A DNA stretch of 64,000 nucleotides from Dokdonella fugitiva (GTDB taxonomy: Bacteria; Pseudomonadota; Gammaproteobacteria; Xanthomonadales; Rhodanobacteraceae), in contig NZ_JACGXL010000009.1 in assembly GCF_014138265.1 (NCBI RefSeq), positions 1 through 64,000 of the forward strand, given 5' to 3'. A program made the position numbers and the translations under genes. A model generated the notes under the pieces. That model did not search any database. It had not been told where the DNA came from and saw nothing but the letters and a program-made list of their open reading frames with translations. Of the stretch, positions 7,872-19,602 are shown piece by piece (position 1 is the first letter of the stretch; the number at the start of each line of letters is the position of its first letter).

Positions 7872-9140
7872 TCAGGGTGACGCTCGCGGCGTCCCGCTGC
7901 CCGCATCGCCCAGTCGTGCTGCCTGCGCGACGAGGTAGTCGCGCTCCGGCGTACTCGCGGTCTTCGCCGCTGCGGCGAGGTAGTGCTCGATCGCGCGCGC
8001 GGGTTCGCCGGCACGCTCGAACAGGTGCGCGCGCACGGCGTCGAGTCGATGATGGCCGGCGATGCGCCGGTCCGTCGACAGCGCATCGAGTCGTTCGAGT
8101 CCCGCAGCGGGTCCGTGCACCATTGCCAGCGCGATCGCGTGGTTGAGCGCGACCATCGGGTTGTCGGCGAGGCGCAGCAGCACCGTGTAGAGCGCGAGGA
8201 TCTGCGGCCAGTCGGTCGCGGCCGCGCTCTCTGCTTCGTCGTGCACGGCGGCGATCGCGGCCTGCAGTTGGTACGCGCCGACCGCGCCGCGTGCGAGCGT
8301 CGCCGAGATCAGCGCGACGCCTTCGTCGATGAGCGCGCGGTTCCATAGCCCGCGGTCCTGTTGGTCGAGCGGCACGAGTTCGCCCGCGGCGCCGGTGCGT
8401 GCGGGGCGGCGCGCGTCGGTGAGCAGCATCAGCGCCAGCAGGCCGGCGACTTCGCCCTCGCGCGGCAGCAGTGCGTGCACGTCGCGGGCGAGGCGAATCG
8501 CCTCGTCGGACAGGTCGGTGCGGTGCAGCGCATCGCCGCTGCTCGTCGCGTAGCCCTCGTTGAACACGAGGTAGAGCACGTGCAGCACCGCGTCGAGGCG
8601 CGCGGCACGCTCGTCTGCATCGGGCATCGCGAACGGCACGCCCGAATCGCGGATCGTCTGCTTGGCGCGGCTGATCCGCTGCGCCATCGTCGCTTCCGGC
8701 ACGAGGAACGCGCGCGCGATCTCGGCCGTGGCGAGGCCGCCCACGGCGCGCAGCGTCAGCGCGATCGCCGACGACGGCGTGAGCGCGGGATGGCAGCACA
8801 TGAACAGCAGCACGAGCGTGTCGTCGCGATCCACGGGGAAATCGCCGTCGTCGAACACGGGTTCCAGCGCCGGCGCTTCCCACAATGCGAGCAGCGTCTC
8901 GCGCTGCCGCCGGGCGAGCTCGCTGCGCACCTGGTCCGTCATGCGCCTGCCGGCGACGTGGATGAGCCATGCGCGCGGATTCTCCGGCCGCCCTTCCGTC
9001 GGCCACTGCAATGCGGCGGCGAGCAGCGCTTCCTGCACCGCGTCTTCCGACGCGGCGAAGTCGCCGTAGCGGCGCACGACGGCGCCGAGCACCTGCGGTG
9101 CGAGCTGGCGCAGCAGGGACTCGACGCCGGTGCGTTCCAT
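7872..9140 (-). CDS. ECF sigma factor with C-terminal extension (ECF42/DUF6596 type)
   Basis: A 422-residue sigma-70-like factor. Region 2 is at about residues 15-80 (YGDFAASEDAVQEALLAA, PRAWLIHVAGRRMTDQ) and region 4 at about 115-165 (LTLRAVGGLATAEIARAF, EATMAQRISRAKQ). A helical, TPR-like C-terminal extension of about 240 residues contains VLYLVFNEGYATSSG and NPMVALNHAIAL. This architecture, next to a DGPF/YCII gene, is the hallmark of the ECF42 group, which has no classical anti-sigma factor. Its ATG overlaps the stop of the upstream YCII gene (ATGA), so the two are translationally coupled. Confidence 0.9.
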   Translation of the reverse strand: MERTGVESLLRQLAPQVLGAVVRRYGDFAASEDAVQEALLAAALQWPTEGRPENPRAWLIHVAGRRMTDQVRSELARRQRETLLALWEAPALEPVFDDGDFPVDRDDTLVLLFMCCHPALTPSSAIALTLRAVGGLATAEIARAFLVPEATMAQRISRAKQTIRDSGVPFAMPDADERAARLDAVLHVLYLVFNEGYATSSGDALHRTDLSDEAIRLARDVHALLPREGEVAGLLALMLLTDARRPARTGAAGELVPLDQQDRGLWNRALIDEGVALISATLARGAVGAYQLQAAIAAVHDEAESAAATDWPQILALYTVLLRLADNPMVALNHAIALAMVHGPAAGLERLDALSTDRRIAGHHRLDAVRAHLFERAGEPARAIEHYLAAAAKTASTPERDYLVAQAARLGDAGSGTPRASP

Positions 9141-9538
9141 CACGCGTCGACCGGCGGTGCGCTCATGACCTGGCGCACTTCGATCGGCATGTTGAGCGGT
9201 GCACCACCCTTGCCGGGCGCCGCCGATGCCTGCGCCGCGATCGCGTAGGCGCGCTCGGTGCTGTCGACGTCGACGATCCAGAAGCCCGCGAGGAACTCCT
9301 TCGCCTCGGCGAACGGCCCGTCGGTGTCGGGAGAGCCGTCGGCGCGGGCGCGCACGAGCTTCGCTTCCTCCGGTCCCGCGAGTCCCTGCGCGTCGACGAG
9401 CTCGCCGGCCGCCTTGAGCTGCGCGTTGAGATCCATCATGAAGCGGATGTGCGCCTGGATGTCCTTCGGCGGCCAGGTGCCGATGCCCGCGGTCGACCAG
9501 CCCGCCTTCGGCGCGTGCATCATGAGCATGTATTTCAT
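9140..9538 (-). CDS. YCII/DGPF-domain protein, partner of the ECF sigma factor
   Basis: A 132-residue YCII-related protein with the diagnostic motif DTDGPFAEAKEFLAGFWIVD, an N-terminal MKYMLMMH strand, and the dimer-forming alpha/beta barrel pattern. DGPF proteins are regularly encoded next to ECF42 sigma factors and are thought to belong to the same regulon. Strong purine stretches upstream (AGGAGGAAAG) support ATG 9538. Confidence 0.9.
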   Translation of the reverse strand: MKYMLMMHAPKAGWSTAGIGTWPPKDIQAHIRFMMDLNAQLKAAGELVDAQGLAGPEEAKLVRARADGSPDTDGPFAEAKEFLAGFWIVDVDSTERAYAIAAQASAAPGKGGAPLNMPIEVRQVMSAPPVDA

Positions 9539-9953
9539 GGACTTTCCTCCTTTCGAGCCGACCGGAATGGCTGGCTTTCACGGGTAAGTCGGAGCCGGGC
9601 CCGCGTTCTCTACATGCCCGGCGAAAAAAGATGGAGCGATCGAGGTTACGTCGTCGTCGGCGAGCGCGTCCACGCTACGCGTCGCGGCCGCTTTCGCACG
9701 GCGGAGTCTGCCCGTACGCGGGCGGCCTGACACCGGCGCGCCGGGCGCTGCTTCGCGCCAAATTGCATGCCAGCAGTAAACGCATTCGCCGGACGATGTC
9801 TCAAAGCCGCGCCGTCCGGCGTACGTCGACGCGTGCGGGCGGCGTGCGCTGCAACCTCGTACATCGCGCGTAGGAGATTTCGTACACACGAAGGAACGGT
9901 GCGGTCACGAACGCGCGCGATAATGCGACCTCGCACGAATGGAATTTTGCACA

Positions 9954-9984
9954 GTGCGGATCGGGAGCTCGCCGCGATCCGCAC
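9954..9984 (+). promoter_or_regulatory. Perfect 10-bp inverted repeat upstream of the activator gene
   Basis: Arms GTGCGGATCG (9954-9963) and CGATCCGCAC (9975-9984) are separated by 11 bases, about 75 bases before the activator start. It could be an operator or a leader hairpin. No run of T follows, so a terminator is less likely. Confidence 0.5.
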
Positions 9985-10033
9985 GAAATCGGCACGTCGC
10001 GGACGCGGCGACCGGCATCGGCGGGTGCGGGAA

Positions 10034-10050
10034 CACCACGATCCGTGGTG
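10034..10050 (+). promoter_or_regulatory. Hairpin abutting the activator's ribosome binding site
   Basis: CACCACG-ATC-CGTGGTG is a perfect 7-bp stem ending 10 bases before ATG 10060. The GGGAG ribosome binding site begins inside the 3' arm, so folding would partly hide it. A role in limiting translation is inference. Confidence 0.4.
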
Positions 10051-10059
10051 GGAGCTGCA

Positions 10060-11097
<1,038 letters not shown>

Positions 11098-11256
11098 TCG
11101 CTCCGGGCCGTGCATCATGCCCGCAGCCGAGGATCCGCGTCCGGCCCGAATGTCGAGCCAGCGTCGTGCGCGCGTGTGCGGCGCGCGGCGTGCTACTACC
11201 TCAGGCGCCAAGGCGCCCTGCCGCTTCGTCCGCTTCCGCCGCGCGTCGCCGCGCAT

Positions 11257-11272
11257 GGGTCGCGCGCGACCC
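11257..11272. promoter_or_regulatory. 16-bp perfect palindrome, candidate activator (UAS) site
   Basis: GGGTCGCGCGCGACCC is a perfect palindrome centred about 106 bases upstream of the -24 element of the sigma-54 promoter, a normal distance for an enhancer-binding protein. A further half-site, GGGTCGC, is at 11289-11295, so GCGACCC/GGGTCGC arms also pair across 11266-11295. Assignment to the adjacent activator is inference. Confidence 0.5.
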
Positions 11273-11369
11273 GGAACGTTCGCGCCGCGGGTCGCCGTTG
11301 CCCCGGGTTGCGTAGTCCGCAAAGTATAAAAAACGCCGCTGTGATGCGCCGCGCGGGTGGCTTCGCGCG

Positions 11370-11385
11370 TGGCACGCCGTTTGCG
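11370..11385 (+). promoter_or_regulatory. Sigma-54 (-24/-12) promoter of the injection-system operon
   Basis: TGGCAC-GCCGT-TTGCG matches the consensus TGGCAC-N5-TTGCW at all positions but the last. The invariant GG (11371-11372) and GC (11383-11384) are correctly spaced. Transcription would start near 11396, giving a leader of about 22 bases before the GTG of the first gene, with GGAGGGG at 11407-11413. An enhancer-binding protein gene immediately upstream supports the call. Confidence 0.85.
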
Positions 11386-11418
11386 TTACCCGGTGCATGT
11401 GTGCGTGGAGGGGCCGGC

Positions 11419-11697
11419 GTGAGTGATCGCAGCGAAGGCGGTTCCGACGGCACGGGCCAGGAGATCGAGATGACGGTCGTGAGCTACCTGCGCAGCCATC
11501 CCGAGGCGGCGGACACGCTCGAAGGCATCGTGTCGTGGTGGCTGCCGCTGCAGCGCTACGCGCTCGAAAAGGCGCGCATCGAGGCGGCGCTCACGCGCCT
11601 CGTCGACGCCGGCGTGCTGAGGCGCGACCCGCTTCCCGACGGCGAGAAGCTCTATTCGCTGGTGACCGACGCGCGACACACGACCCGCGGGCAATGA
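11419..11697 (+). CDS. Small winged-helix-like protein, first gene of the eCIS operon
   Basis: A 92-residue protein whose core, TVVSYLRSHPEAADTLEGIV, followed by ARIEAALTRLVDAGVL and LYSLV, reads as a winged helix-turn-helix. Small proteins of this type recur in eCIS clusters, where their role is not established. GTG 11419 is chosen because GGAGGGG lies five bases upstream and close behind the sigma-54 promoter; an internal ATG at 11470 is an alternative. It could be a DNA-binding regulator or a structural accessory. Confidence 0.65.
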   Translation: MSDRSEGGSDGTGQEIEMTVVSYLRSHPEAADTLEGIVSWWLPLQRYALEKARIEAALTRLVDAGVLRRDPLPDGEKLYSLVTDARHTTRGQ

Positions 11698-11732
11698 CGG
11701 CGGCCACGGCCGCGAAGACGAAGGAGATGACT

Positions 11733-13715
<1,983 letters not shown>

Positions 13716-13725
13716 GGAGACCGCC

Positions 13726-14259
13726 ATGGCCCAGTTCAAAGCCAATTCGACCCGATTCGATCCGTACAAGAACTTCAAGTTCCGCGTCGTGTGGGACAAG
13801 CACACGGTCGCCGGCGTCAGCAAGGTCAGCTCGCTCAAGCGCACGACCGAAGTGGTCAAGCACCGCGAGGGCGCCGATCCGAGCAGCAGCCGCAAGTCGC
13901 CCGGTCGCACCGAGTACGAGGCGATCACGCTCGAGCGCGGCGTCACGCACGATCCCGACTTCGAGCAGTGGTGCAACAAGGTGTGGAACTACGGCGCCGG
14001 GCTCGGCAAGGAGGTCTCGCTGAAGGATTTCCGCAAGAACATCCAGATCGAGATCTTCAACGAGGCCGGCCAGCTCGTGCTGCGCTACAACGTGCATCGC
14101 TGCTGGGTGTCCGAGTACCAGGCGACGTCCGACCTCGACGCGAACGGCAACGCGGTGCTGATCCAGCACCTCAAACTCGAGAACGAGGGCTGGGAGCGCG
14201 ACTACGCGCTGGCCGAGCCGACCGAGGAAGCGTTCGACGAACCGCCGCTGGTCGCCTGA
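13726..14259 (+). CDS. Inner tube protein (T4 gp19/Hcp-like)
   Basis: A 177-residue phage tail tube protein. The N-terminal DPYKNFKFRVVWDKHTVAGV, then KVSSLKRTTEVV, GRTEYEAITLERGVTHDPDF and the WNY motif, match the conserved tube family found as Afp1/5 and Pvc1/5. It follows the sheath gene after ten bases with GAGGAG upstream. Only one tube-type gene of this length is present here, whereas the Afp and PVC loci have more than one. Confidence 0.9.
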   Translation: MAQFKANSTRFDPYKNFKFRVVWDKHTVAGVSKVSSLKRTTEVVKHREGADPSSSRKSPGRTEYEAITLERGVTHDPDFEQWCNKVWNYGAGLGKEVSLKDFRKNIQIEIFNEAGQLVLRYNVHRCWVSEYQATSDLDANGNAVLIQHLKLENEGWERDYALAEPTEEAFDEPPLVA

Positions 14260-14268
14260 CGCGCCGCC

Positions 14269-15015
14269 ATGCGCATCCCGTCCGACAGCGACCTGCTCGA
14301 CGCGTGCGAACGAGGGCGCGGCGCGACGCCGGTCGCGCGCGCACTGCTGTTGCTGCGGGCGGCCTGCCCGGAGCACTCGTACGACGAACTCGCGCGCTTG
14401 CCGCTCGGTCGCCGCAACGCGCTGCTGATTGCGTTGCGCGCGCGCTGCCTCGGCGACGCCATCGTCGGCGTCGCACCGTGCCCGCGCTGCGGCGCGACGG
14501 TCGAGATCGCGTTCGATGCAGCCGATTTCGGCGTCGGCTCCGATGCGGACGCAGACAGCACCGAGGCGGCCGAATACGAACTGCGGTTCGGCCCGTATCG
14601 CGCTCGCTTCCGCCTGCCGAACAGCGCCGACCTGCGCGGCCTCGACGAGGCCGGCGACGCGCTCGCGATCGGTCGCGAACTCGTGCGGCGCTGCGTCCTC
14701 GACGTGCGCCGCGGCAGCGCGGCGTGCGCGGACGCGCAATGGCCGACCGCGCTGGTCGAGGCCATCGCCGAGCGCTTCGGCGAGCTGGATCCGCACGCGG
14801 ACATCACGCTCGCGGTGCATTGCGCCGACTGCGCGCATGCCTGGCAGCAGGCGTTCGACGTCGGCGAATTCCTCTACGGCGAATTCGCCGCGCGCACGCG
14901 GCGTCTGCTCGACGAGATCGTCCGCCTCGCGAGCGCGTTCGGCTGGACCGAAGGCGAGATCCTCGCGCTGCCGGCGGCGCGCCGGCAGAGCTACCTCGAG
15001 CGGCTGGAGGGCTGA
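14269..15015 (+). CDS. Baseplate-associated protein with two CxxC pairs (gp26/28-like)
   Basis: A 248-residue protein with CPRC (about residues 68-71) and CADC (about 185-188) pairs that could bind one zinc ion. The first half is helical, with RNALLIALRARCLGDAIVGV and the Cys site, and the centre is beta-rich. It sits where eCIS and phage loci often encode a CxxC-containing baseplate protein similar to the T4 gp26/gp28 hub group. Exact identity is uncertain. It is close to both neighbours, and its role in assembly is inferred from context. Confidence 0.55.
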   Translation: MRIPSDSDLLDACERGRGATPVARALLLLRAACPEHSYDELARLPLGRRNALLIALRARCLGDAIVGVAPCPRCGATVEIAFDAADFGVGSDADADSTEAAEYELRFGPYRARFRLPNSADLRGLDEAGDALAIGRELVRRCVLDVRRGSAACADAQWPTALVEAIAERFGELDPHADITLAVHCADCAHAWQQAFDVGEFLYGEFAARTRRLLDEIVRLASAFGWTEGEILALPAARRQSYLERLEG

Positions 15016-15016
15016 C

Positions 15017-15772
15017 ATGCTGCGCGCACTCGGCCATCTCGCCGCACGCGAACTCGGCATCGCGCGCACCGATGCGGTGCCGTTGCTCGCGCCGCGACTG
15101 CCGTCGCGCTACGAGGCGGTCGAGGCGGCCGCGCCGACGCCGGTCGACGCGGACGCCCCGCACGACGCGGCGCGCCGACCGGTCGTCGACCGGTCGGCGG
15201 CGCCGCTCGCCACGGCGAGCGAGCGGATCGACGCGGCACCAGGCATGGACGGCGAACGCGTCGCGCCGACAGACGCCCCCGCATCGGTGCCCGCGGTCGT
15301 CGTACACGAAGTGCGCAGGCCCGTGCCACAACCCGACCCGGTGCCACGCGTGGTCGTCGTGCCGTCGCCGCGGTCGCCCGCGTCGACCGAGCGCGAAGCC
15401 GCTGCCGCAGTCGCGCCGCTCGCATCACCGCGAACCGCCGAGCCCGCGCGTGGCGATCGCGAACCACCGACGCACGGTCGCGATGAGGCATCGCACGCGC
15501 TGCCGCCGTCGCAACCGCGTGCGAAGACACCCGCGCGCGACGACACGTCCGGCCCGCGCGAAGGCGCCGCGCTGCAACCGCTGCTGCCGCCGCGGATGCC
15601 CGTGCGCAGCACGTTGCCGACGGCGGCCGCGCCGGTCCACGTCACGATCGGCCGCATCGAAATCCGAGCGGCCAAGGACGCGGCGGCGGAACCGGCATCC
15701 GGCGCCCGTCGCGCGAACTCGCCGAGCCTCGCCGCCTACCTGCGCCGGCGCAGCGAAGGAGGGCGCTCGTGA
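15017..15772 (+). CDS. Pro/Ala-rich eCIS protein with conserved C-terminal motif
   Basis: A 251-residue protein of low complexity. A short folded N-terminus (MLRALGHLAARELGIARTDAV) is followed by about 170 residues of Pro/Ala/Arg linker, and then a C-terminal peptide, VHVTIGRIEIRA followed by SPSLAAYLRRRSEGG. That TIGRIE-RA/L-YLRRR tail recurs in proteins of otherwise divergent eCIS clusters. The function is unknown; the linker suggests a tether between assembly parts. It overlaps the next gene by four bases (GTGA). Confidence 0.65.
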   Translation: MLRALGHLAARELGIARTDAVPLLAPRLPSRYEAVEAAAPTPVDADAPHDAARRPVVDRSAAPLATASERIDAAPGMDGERVAPTDAPASVPAVVVHEVRRPVPQPDPVPRVVVVPSPRSPASTEREAAAAVAPLASPRTAEPARGDREPPTHGRDEASHALPPSQPRAKTPARDDTSGPREGAALQPLLPPRMPVRSTLPTAAAPVHVTIGRIEIRAAKDAAAEPASGARRANSPSLAAYLRRRSEGGRS

Positions 15773-17100
15773 GCAGCCCGCTTGCCATCGCCACGGTCAC
15801 AGCGACCCTGCTCGACCTGCTCAACGACGGACTCGTCAACAACGACCTCTCCGCAGTCGGCAGCTACAAGGTCAGCGCGATGCCGCCGGACCGCGTGTCG
15901 ACCGGTGCGCAGGAGCCGAATCAGATCAACCTGTTCCTCTACCGCGTCTCGCCGAACAGTGGCTGGAGCAACGTCGGCCTGCCGTCGCATGCGGCGAACG
16001 GTGACCGGCTCGCCAATCCGCCGCTCGCGCTCGACCTGCACTACCTCATGACCGCGTACGGCCAGCAGGATCTCGCCGCCGAAGTGCTGCTCGGCTACGC
16101 GATGGAACTGCTGCACGACATGCGTGTGCTGCCGCGCGGCGCGATCCGCAAGGCGCTCAGCCCGGACAACCCCGTCACGCAGGCGCTCGCGCTCACCGAC
16201 GCGCAGGGCCGCAGCGCGGCCGACCTCGCCGAACAGATCGAACAGATCAAGCTCGCGCCGAACTACCTCGGCTCGGAGGAACTTTCCAAGCTGTGGACGG
16301 CGATGCAGGCGCGCTATCGGCCGAGCATGGCCTATACCGTGTCGGTCGTGCTGATCCAGGGCGTGAAGGCGACGCGCGACGCATTGCCGGTGCTGCGCCG
16401 CGGCCCCGAGGATCGTGGCGCGCAGGCGTCGACCGGCATCAAGCCGCCACCGCCGAGCATGCCGACGCTGCTCACGCTCGTCATCCGCGACGCGGCGAAC
16501 CGGCGCAGGACCGCAGCGGAGCTCGCCGACACGCTCGTGCTCGACGGCGTCAATCTCGCCGGCGACACGGTCACCGCGCAGTTCCGCCACGCGCTGCTCG
16601 CGGCGCCGATCGAACGGCCGCTCGACGCGGGCGCGACGGCGTCGAGCGTGCGCGTGACCTTGCCCGATCCCGCGGTCGACGCGACCGCGGCGACCGACTG
16701 GCCGGCCGGCAACTACACGATCACGCTGCGCATCCAGCGCGCGGGCAAGCCCGATCGCTACACCGACGCGCTGCCGTTCGCACTCGCGCCGCGCCTGCAA
16801 CCGCCGCTGCCGATCGCCGCCGCGCGTGCGGCCGACGGTTCGCTCGCGCTCGCCCTCGACGTGCTGCCGCAGGTGTGGCCGGGCCAGCGCGCATACCTGC
16901 TGCTCGGCGGCGACGGCTACGCGGCGCCGGCGCCTGCGGCGAAGACCGGCACCTTGTCGTTCGCGATCCCGCACGTGGAGCCGACCGAAACCCCGCTGCC
17001 GTTGCGCGTGCAGGTCGACGGCGTCGACAGCGTGCTCGTCACCGACGTCGACGCCTCGCCGCCCGCGTTCGATCCCGACCGGAGCATCACGATCACATGA
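15769..17100 (+). CDS. DUF4255 (Pvc16-like) tail terminator/cap protein
   Basis: A 443-residue protein. Residues 1-190 form the DUF4255/Pvc16 N-terminal domain: LAIATVTATLLDLLNDGL, then QINLFLYRVSPNSGWSNVGL, LALDLHYLMTAYGQQDLAAE and LGYAMELLHDMRVL. Two Ig-like beta domains follow (about 210-320 and 330-443). The family caps the tube and sheath end distal to the baseplate. The GTG start overlaps the preceding stop, and the stop overlaps the AAA gene's ATG, so the three genes are translationally coupled. Confidence 0.85.
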   Translation: MSSPLAIATVTATLLDLLNDGLVNNDLSAVGSYKVSAMPPDRVSTGAQEPNQINLFLYRVSPNSGWSNVGLPSHAANGDRLANPPLALDLHYLMTAYGQQDLAAEVLLGYAMELLHDMRVLPRGAIRKALSPDNPVTQALALTDAQGRSAADLAEQIEQIKLAPNYLGSEELSKLWTAMQARYRPSMAYTVSVVLIQGVKATRDALPVLRRGPEDRGAQASTGIKPPPPSMPTLLTLVIRDAANRRRTAAELADTLVLDGVNLAGDTVTAQFRHALLAAPIERPLDAGATASSVRVTLPDPAVDATAATDWPAGNYTITLRIQRAGKPDRYTDALPFALAPRLQPPLPIAAARAADGSLALALDVLPQVWPGQRAYLLLGGDGYAAPAPAAKTGTLSFAIPHVEPTETPLPLRVQVDGVDSVLVTDVDASPPAFDPDRSITIT

Positions 17101-19181
17101 GCACGAAGAGCGAGTGGGAACGGGCGAACCAGGCCTACCTGTCGGCCGCATTGCAATGGCTGCGCGTGCGGCTCGCGCAGGCGAGTCCGGCGACCGTCGC
17201 GAGTGCCGCGCCGGTCGTCGCGTCCACCGCGCCCTCGTGGTGGCGGCGTGGCGCAGGCATCGCGCCGGCGGTGGCGCCGACGACGCCTGCAGCGATCCCC
17301 GATGACGGCGCGGTCGCCGCCGCGCGCGCGGCGATGGCGTCCGCCGAGGAATCGACACCGCCGCCGGCGCTGCGCCTGCTCGCCGACGCGTGCGGGCTGT
17401 CGACGTTCGAGCGGCAGACCCTGCTGCTGTGCGCCGCGCTCGAGATCGACAGCGGCTTCGCCGCCGCGTGCGCGCGTGCGCAGGGCGACCTGGCGAAGCC
17501 GCATCCGACCTTCGCGCTCGCGCTCGCCTTGCTCGAGGAGCCGAGCTGGGAAGCCCTCGCGCCCGAGCGGCCGTTGCGCGCGCTGCGCCTGATCGAGATC
17601 GCGCCGTCGGGCAGTCAGGCGCTGATTGCCGCGCCACTGCGCATCGACGAGCGCGTCGCTGCGTTCCTCAAGGGGCTCAATTACCTCGACGAACGCCTCG
17701 CCACGCTGTGCTCGCCGATCGAGGAACTCGCCGCGCCGGCGTCCGATGCATTGCCGCTCGCACAGCAAGCGGTCGTCGATGCATTCGAGCACGGCGTGCG
17801 TTCCGGCGCGTCGCTGCTGCACCTGCACGGCGCGAGCGCGCGCGAGCGCCTGGCGCTCGCCGGTTCGCTCGCGCAGCGACTCGGCCTCGGCGCGCTCACG
17901 TTGCCGGCCGACGTGCTGCCCGCACGCGGCGTCGAACTCGATGCATTCATCCAGTTGTGGCGGCGCGAGAGCCTGCTGCTGCCCCTGCTGCTGGTGGTCG
18001 AACTCGCCGACGGCGAGACCGCACCGGACGCGGTGTGCGCGCGCGTGCAGCGGCTCGCCGCGCGCATCCACGCGCCGGTGGTCGTGTCGGCACAGGATGC
18101 GCTCGGCAGCCTGCCGCCGGAGACGCTCGTCGGCGAAGCGCGTCGCGCGAGCGCGGGCGAACAGCGCGCCGCGTGGCAACACGCGCTCGTCGCGCTCGGC
18201 GACGACGCGGAAGCGCTCGCTGCGCGCATGGCGGGACAGTTCGATCTCGATTTCGCCACGATCGCCGCGACCGCCGAACACGCGCTCGCCGAAGGCGACC
18301 GGACGGCGCTGGCCGCGCGTCTGTGGTCCGCCTGCACGCAACGCGCGCGCCCGGCGCTGCGGCAACTCGCGCGGCGCATCGAGCCGCGCGCGGACTGGGA
18401 CGCGCTCGTGCTACCCGCCCACGAGAAGGAGCAGCTTCGGCGCATCGCCGAGCAGGTGCGCCAGCGCGGTCGCGTCTACGACGACTACGGCTTCCGCGCG
18501 CGCAGCCACCGCGGCCTCGGCATCACCGCGCTGTTCTGCGGCGAGAGTGGCACCGGCAAGACGCTCGCCGCCGAGGTGCTCGCCGGCGAGCTCGGCCTCG
18601 CGCTCTATCGCATCGATCTCTCCGCGGTCGTCGACAAGTACATCGGCGAAACGGAGAAGAACCTGCGGCGCGTGTTCGACGCGACCGAGGACGGCGGCGC
18701 GATCCTGTTCTTCGACGAGGCCGACGCGCTGTTCGGCAAGCGCAGCGAAGTGCGCGACAGCCACGACCGCTACGCGAACATCGAGATCAACTACCTGCTG
18801 CAGCGCATGGAAGCATTCACCGGCCTGGCGATCCTCGCGACGAACATGAAGCACGCGCTCGACGTCGCGTTCATGCGGCGCCTGCGTTTCGTCGTGAACT
18901 TCCCGTTCCCGGGCGCGGCGGAGCGGCGCGCGATCTGGGCGTCCGCGTTCCCCGCGGCGACGCCGCGCGACGGCATCGACCTCGACCAGCTCGCGCGCAT
19001 CAACCTCAGCGGCGGTTCGATCCAGAACGTCGCGATGAACGCGGCCTTCCTCGCCGCCGAGGGCGGCGCGCCGGTCGACATGCCGCACCTGCTCGACGCG
19101 GTGCGCATGGAGATGCGCAAGCTCGAGCGTTCCACCCACGGCGCGCGCGCGCCGGCCACCGCGCCGCGCGCGGTGCAATGA
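17097..19181 (+). CDS. AAA+ ATPase of the injection system (Afp15/Pvc15-like)
   Basis: A 694-residue AAA+ protein. The N-terminal 400 residues form a helical and degenerate ATPase-like half. The C-terminal half is an active AAA module: Walker A GESGTGKT at 482-489, Walker B ILFFDEADALFG with Asp-Glu at 540-541, sensor/arginine region VAFMRRLRFVVNFPFPG, and the lid. eCIS ATPases of this type are required for assembly or cargo loading. It is coupled to the cap gene by an ATGA overlap. Confidence 0.9.
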   Translation: MSTKSEWERANQAYLSAALQWLRVRLAQASPATVASAAPVVASTAPSWWRRGAGIAPAVAPTTPAAIPDDGAVAAARAAMASAEESTPPPALRLLADACGLSTFERQTLLLCAALEIDSGFAAACARAQGDLAKPHPTFALALALLEEPSWEALAPERPLRALRLIEIAPSGSQALIAAPLRIDERVAAFLKGLNYLDERLATLCSPIEELAAPASDALPLAQQAVVDAFEHGVRSGASLLHLHGASARERLALAGSLAQRLGLGALTLPADVLPARGVELDAFIQLWRRESLLLPLLLVVELADGETAPDAVCARVQRLAARIHAPVVVSAQDALGSLPPETLVGEARRASAGEQRAAWQHALVALGDDAEALAARMAGQFDLDFATIAATAEHALAEGDRTALAARLWSACTQRARPALRQLARRIEPRADWDALVLPAHEKEQLRRIAEQVRQRGRVYDDYGFRARSHRGLGITALFCGESGTGKTLAAEVLAGELGLALYRIDLSAVVDKYIGETEKNLRRVFDATEDGGAILFFDEADALFGKRSEVRDSHDRYANIEINYLLQRMEAFTGLAILATNMKHALDVAFMRRLRFVVNFPFPGAAERRAIWASAFPAATPRDGIDLDQLARINLSGGSIQNVAMNAAFLAAEGGAPVDMPHLLDAVRMEMRKLERSTHGARAPATAPRAVQ

Positions 19182-19274
19182 GGACGCGACCGTGGCGCAG
19201 GCGAACACGCGCGACCTCGACGGCCACCCGGGCGCGAAGGGCCGTTGCCCTGGGCGGTGGATGAGGGCAGGCGC

Positions 19275-19565
19275 ATGAGCGTGCACCTGCACATCGACCG
19301 CCTCGTGCTCGACGGCGTCGCACTCGACCGTGCCGAGGCGCGCCGGCTGCAGCTCGCGCTGGAACGCATGCTCGCCGCGCGCTTCGCCGATCCCGCGTTG
19401 CAAGCGGGTCTGCGGCGATCGCCGTCGATCGAGTCTCGCGCGGTGAACGCTGCGGAGACCGTCGCAGCGGCGCCACCCGAGGCCAGCGCGGCACGGATCG
19501 CCGACCACGTCGCCGCGATCGCGCTCGGAGCGCGATCACGCCCCGTGCCGCCGCGGAGTCGATGA
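19275..19565 (+). CDS. Small conserved eCIS protein (IDRLVLDG family)
   Basis: A 96-residue protein starting MSVHLHIDRLVLDGVALDRA, a short N-terminal signature (HIxRLVLDG) found in small ORFs of many eCIS loci next to the ATPase. A helix follows (EARRLQLALERMLAARFADP), then an Ala/Pro-rich tail. The function is unknown. Its position between the ATPase and the DUF4157 gene is conserved, suggesting an assembly or loading partner. Confidence 0.65.
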   Translation: MSVHLHIDRLVLDGVALDRAEARRLQLALERMLAARFADPALQAGLRRSPSIESRAVNAAETVAAAPPEASAARIADHVAAIALGARSRPVPPRSR

Positions 19566-19602
19566 TGAGCCGCCCCTCGCAACCGCGTCGGGAGTGCGCG
19601 CC

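Larger units (their letters stand above)
9539..10059. other. 521-base divergent intergenic region before the eCIS regulator
   Basis: It lies between the YCII gene (minus) and the sigma-54 activator (plus). No open frame here looks coding. It holds a perfect 10-bp inverted repeat (9954-9984) and a 7-bp hairpin overlapping the activator's ribosome binding site (10034-10050), both listed separately. No clear sigma-70 or sigma-54 promoter was identified; one or more promoters are expected. Confidence 0.5.

Noticed and set aside
9751-9790. TGGCAT...TTGG on the minus strand as a second sigma-54 promoter
   Set aside because: The -12 GC is displaced (TTGGC rather than TTGCA), so it does not meet the consensus.
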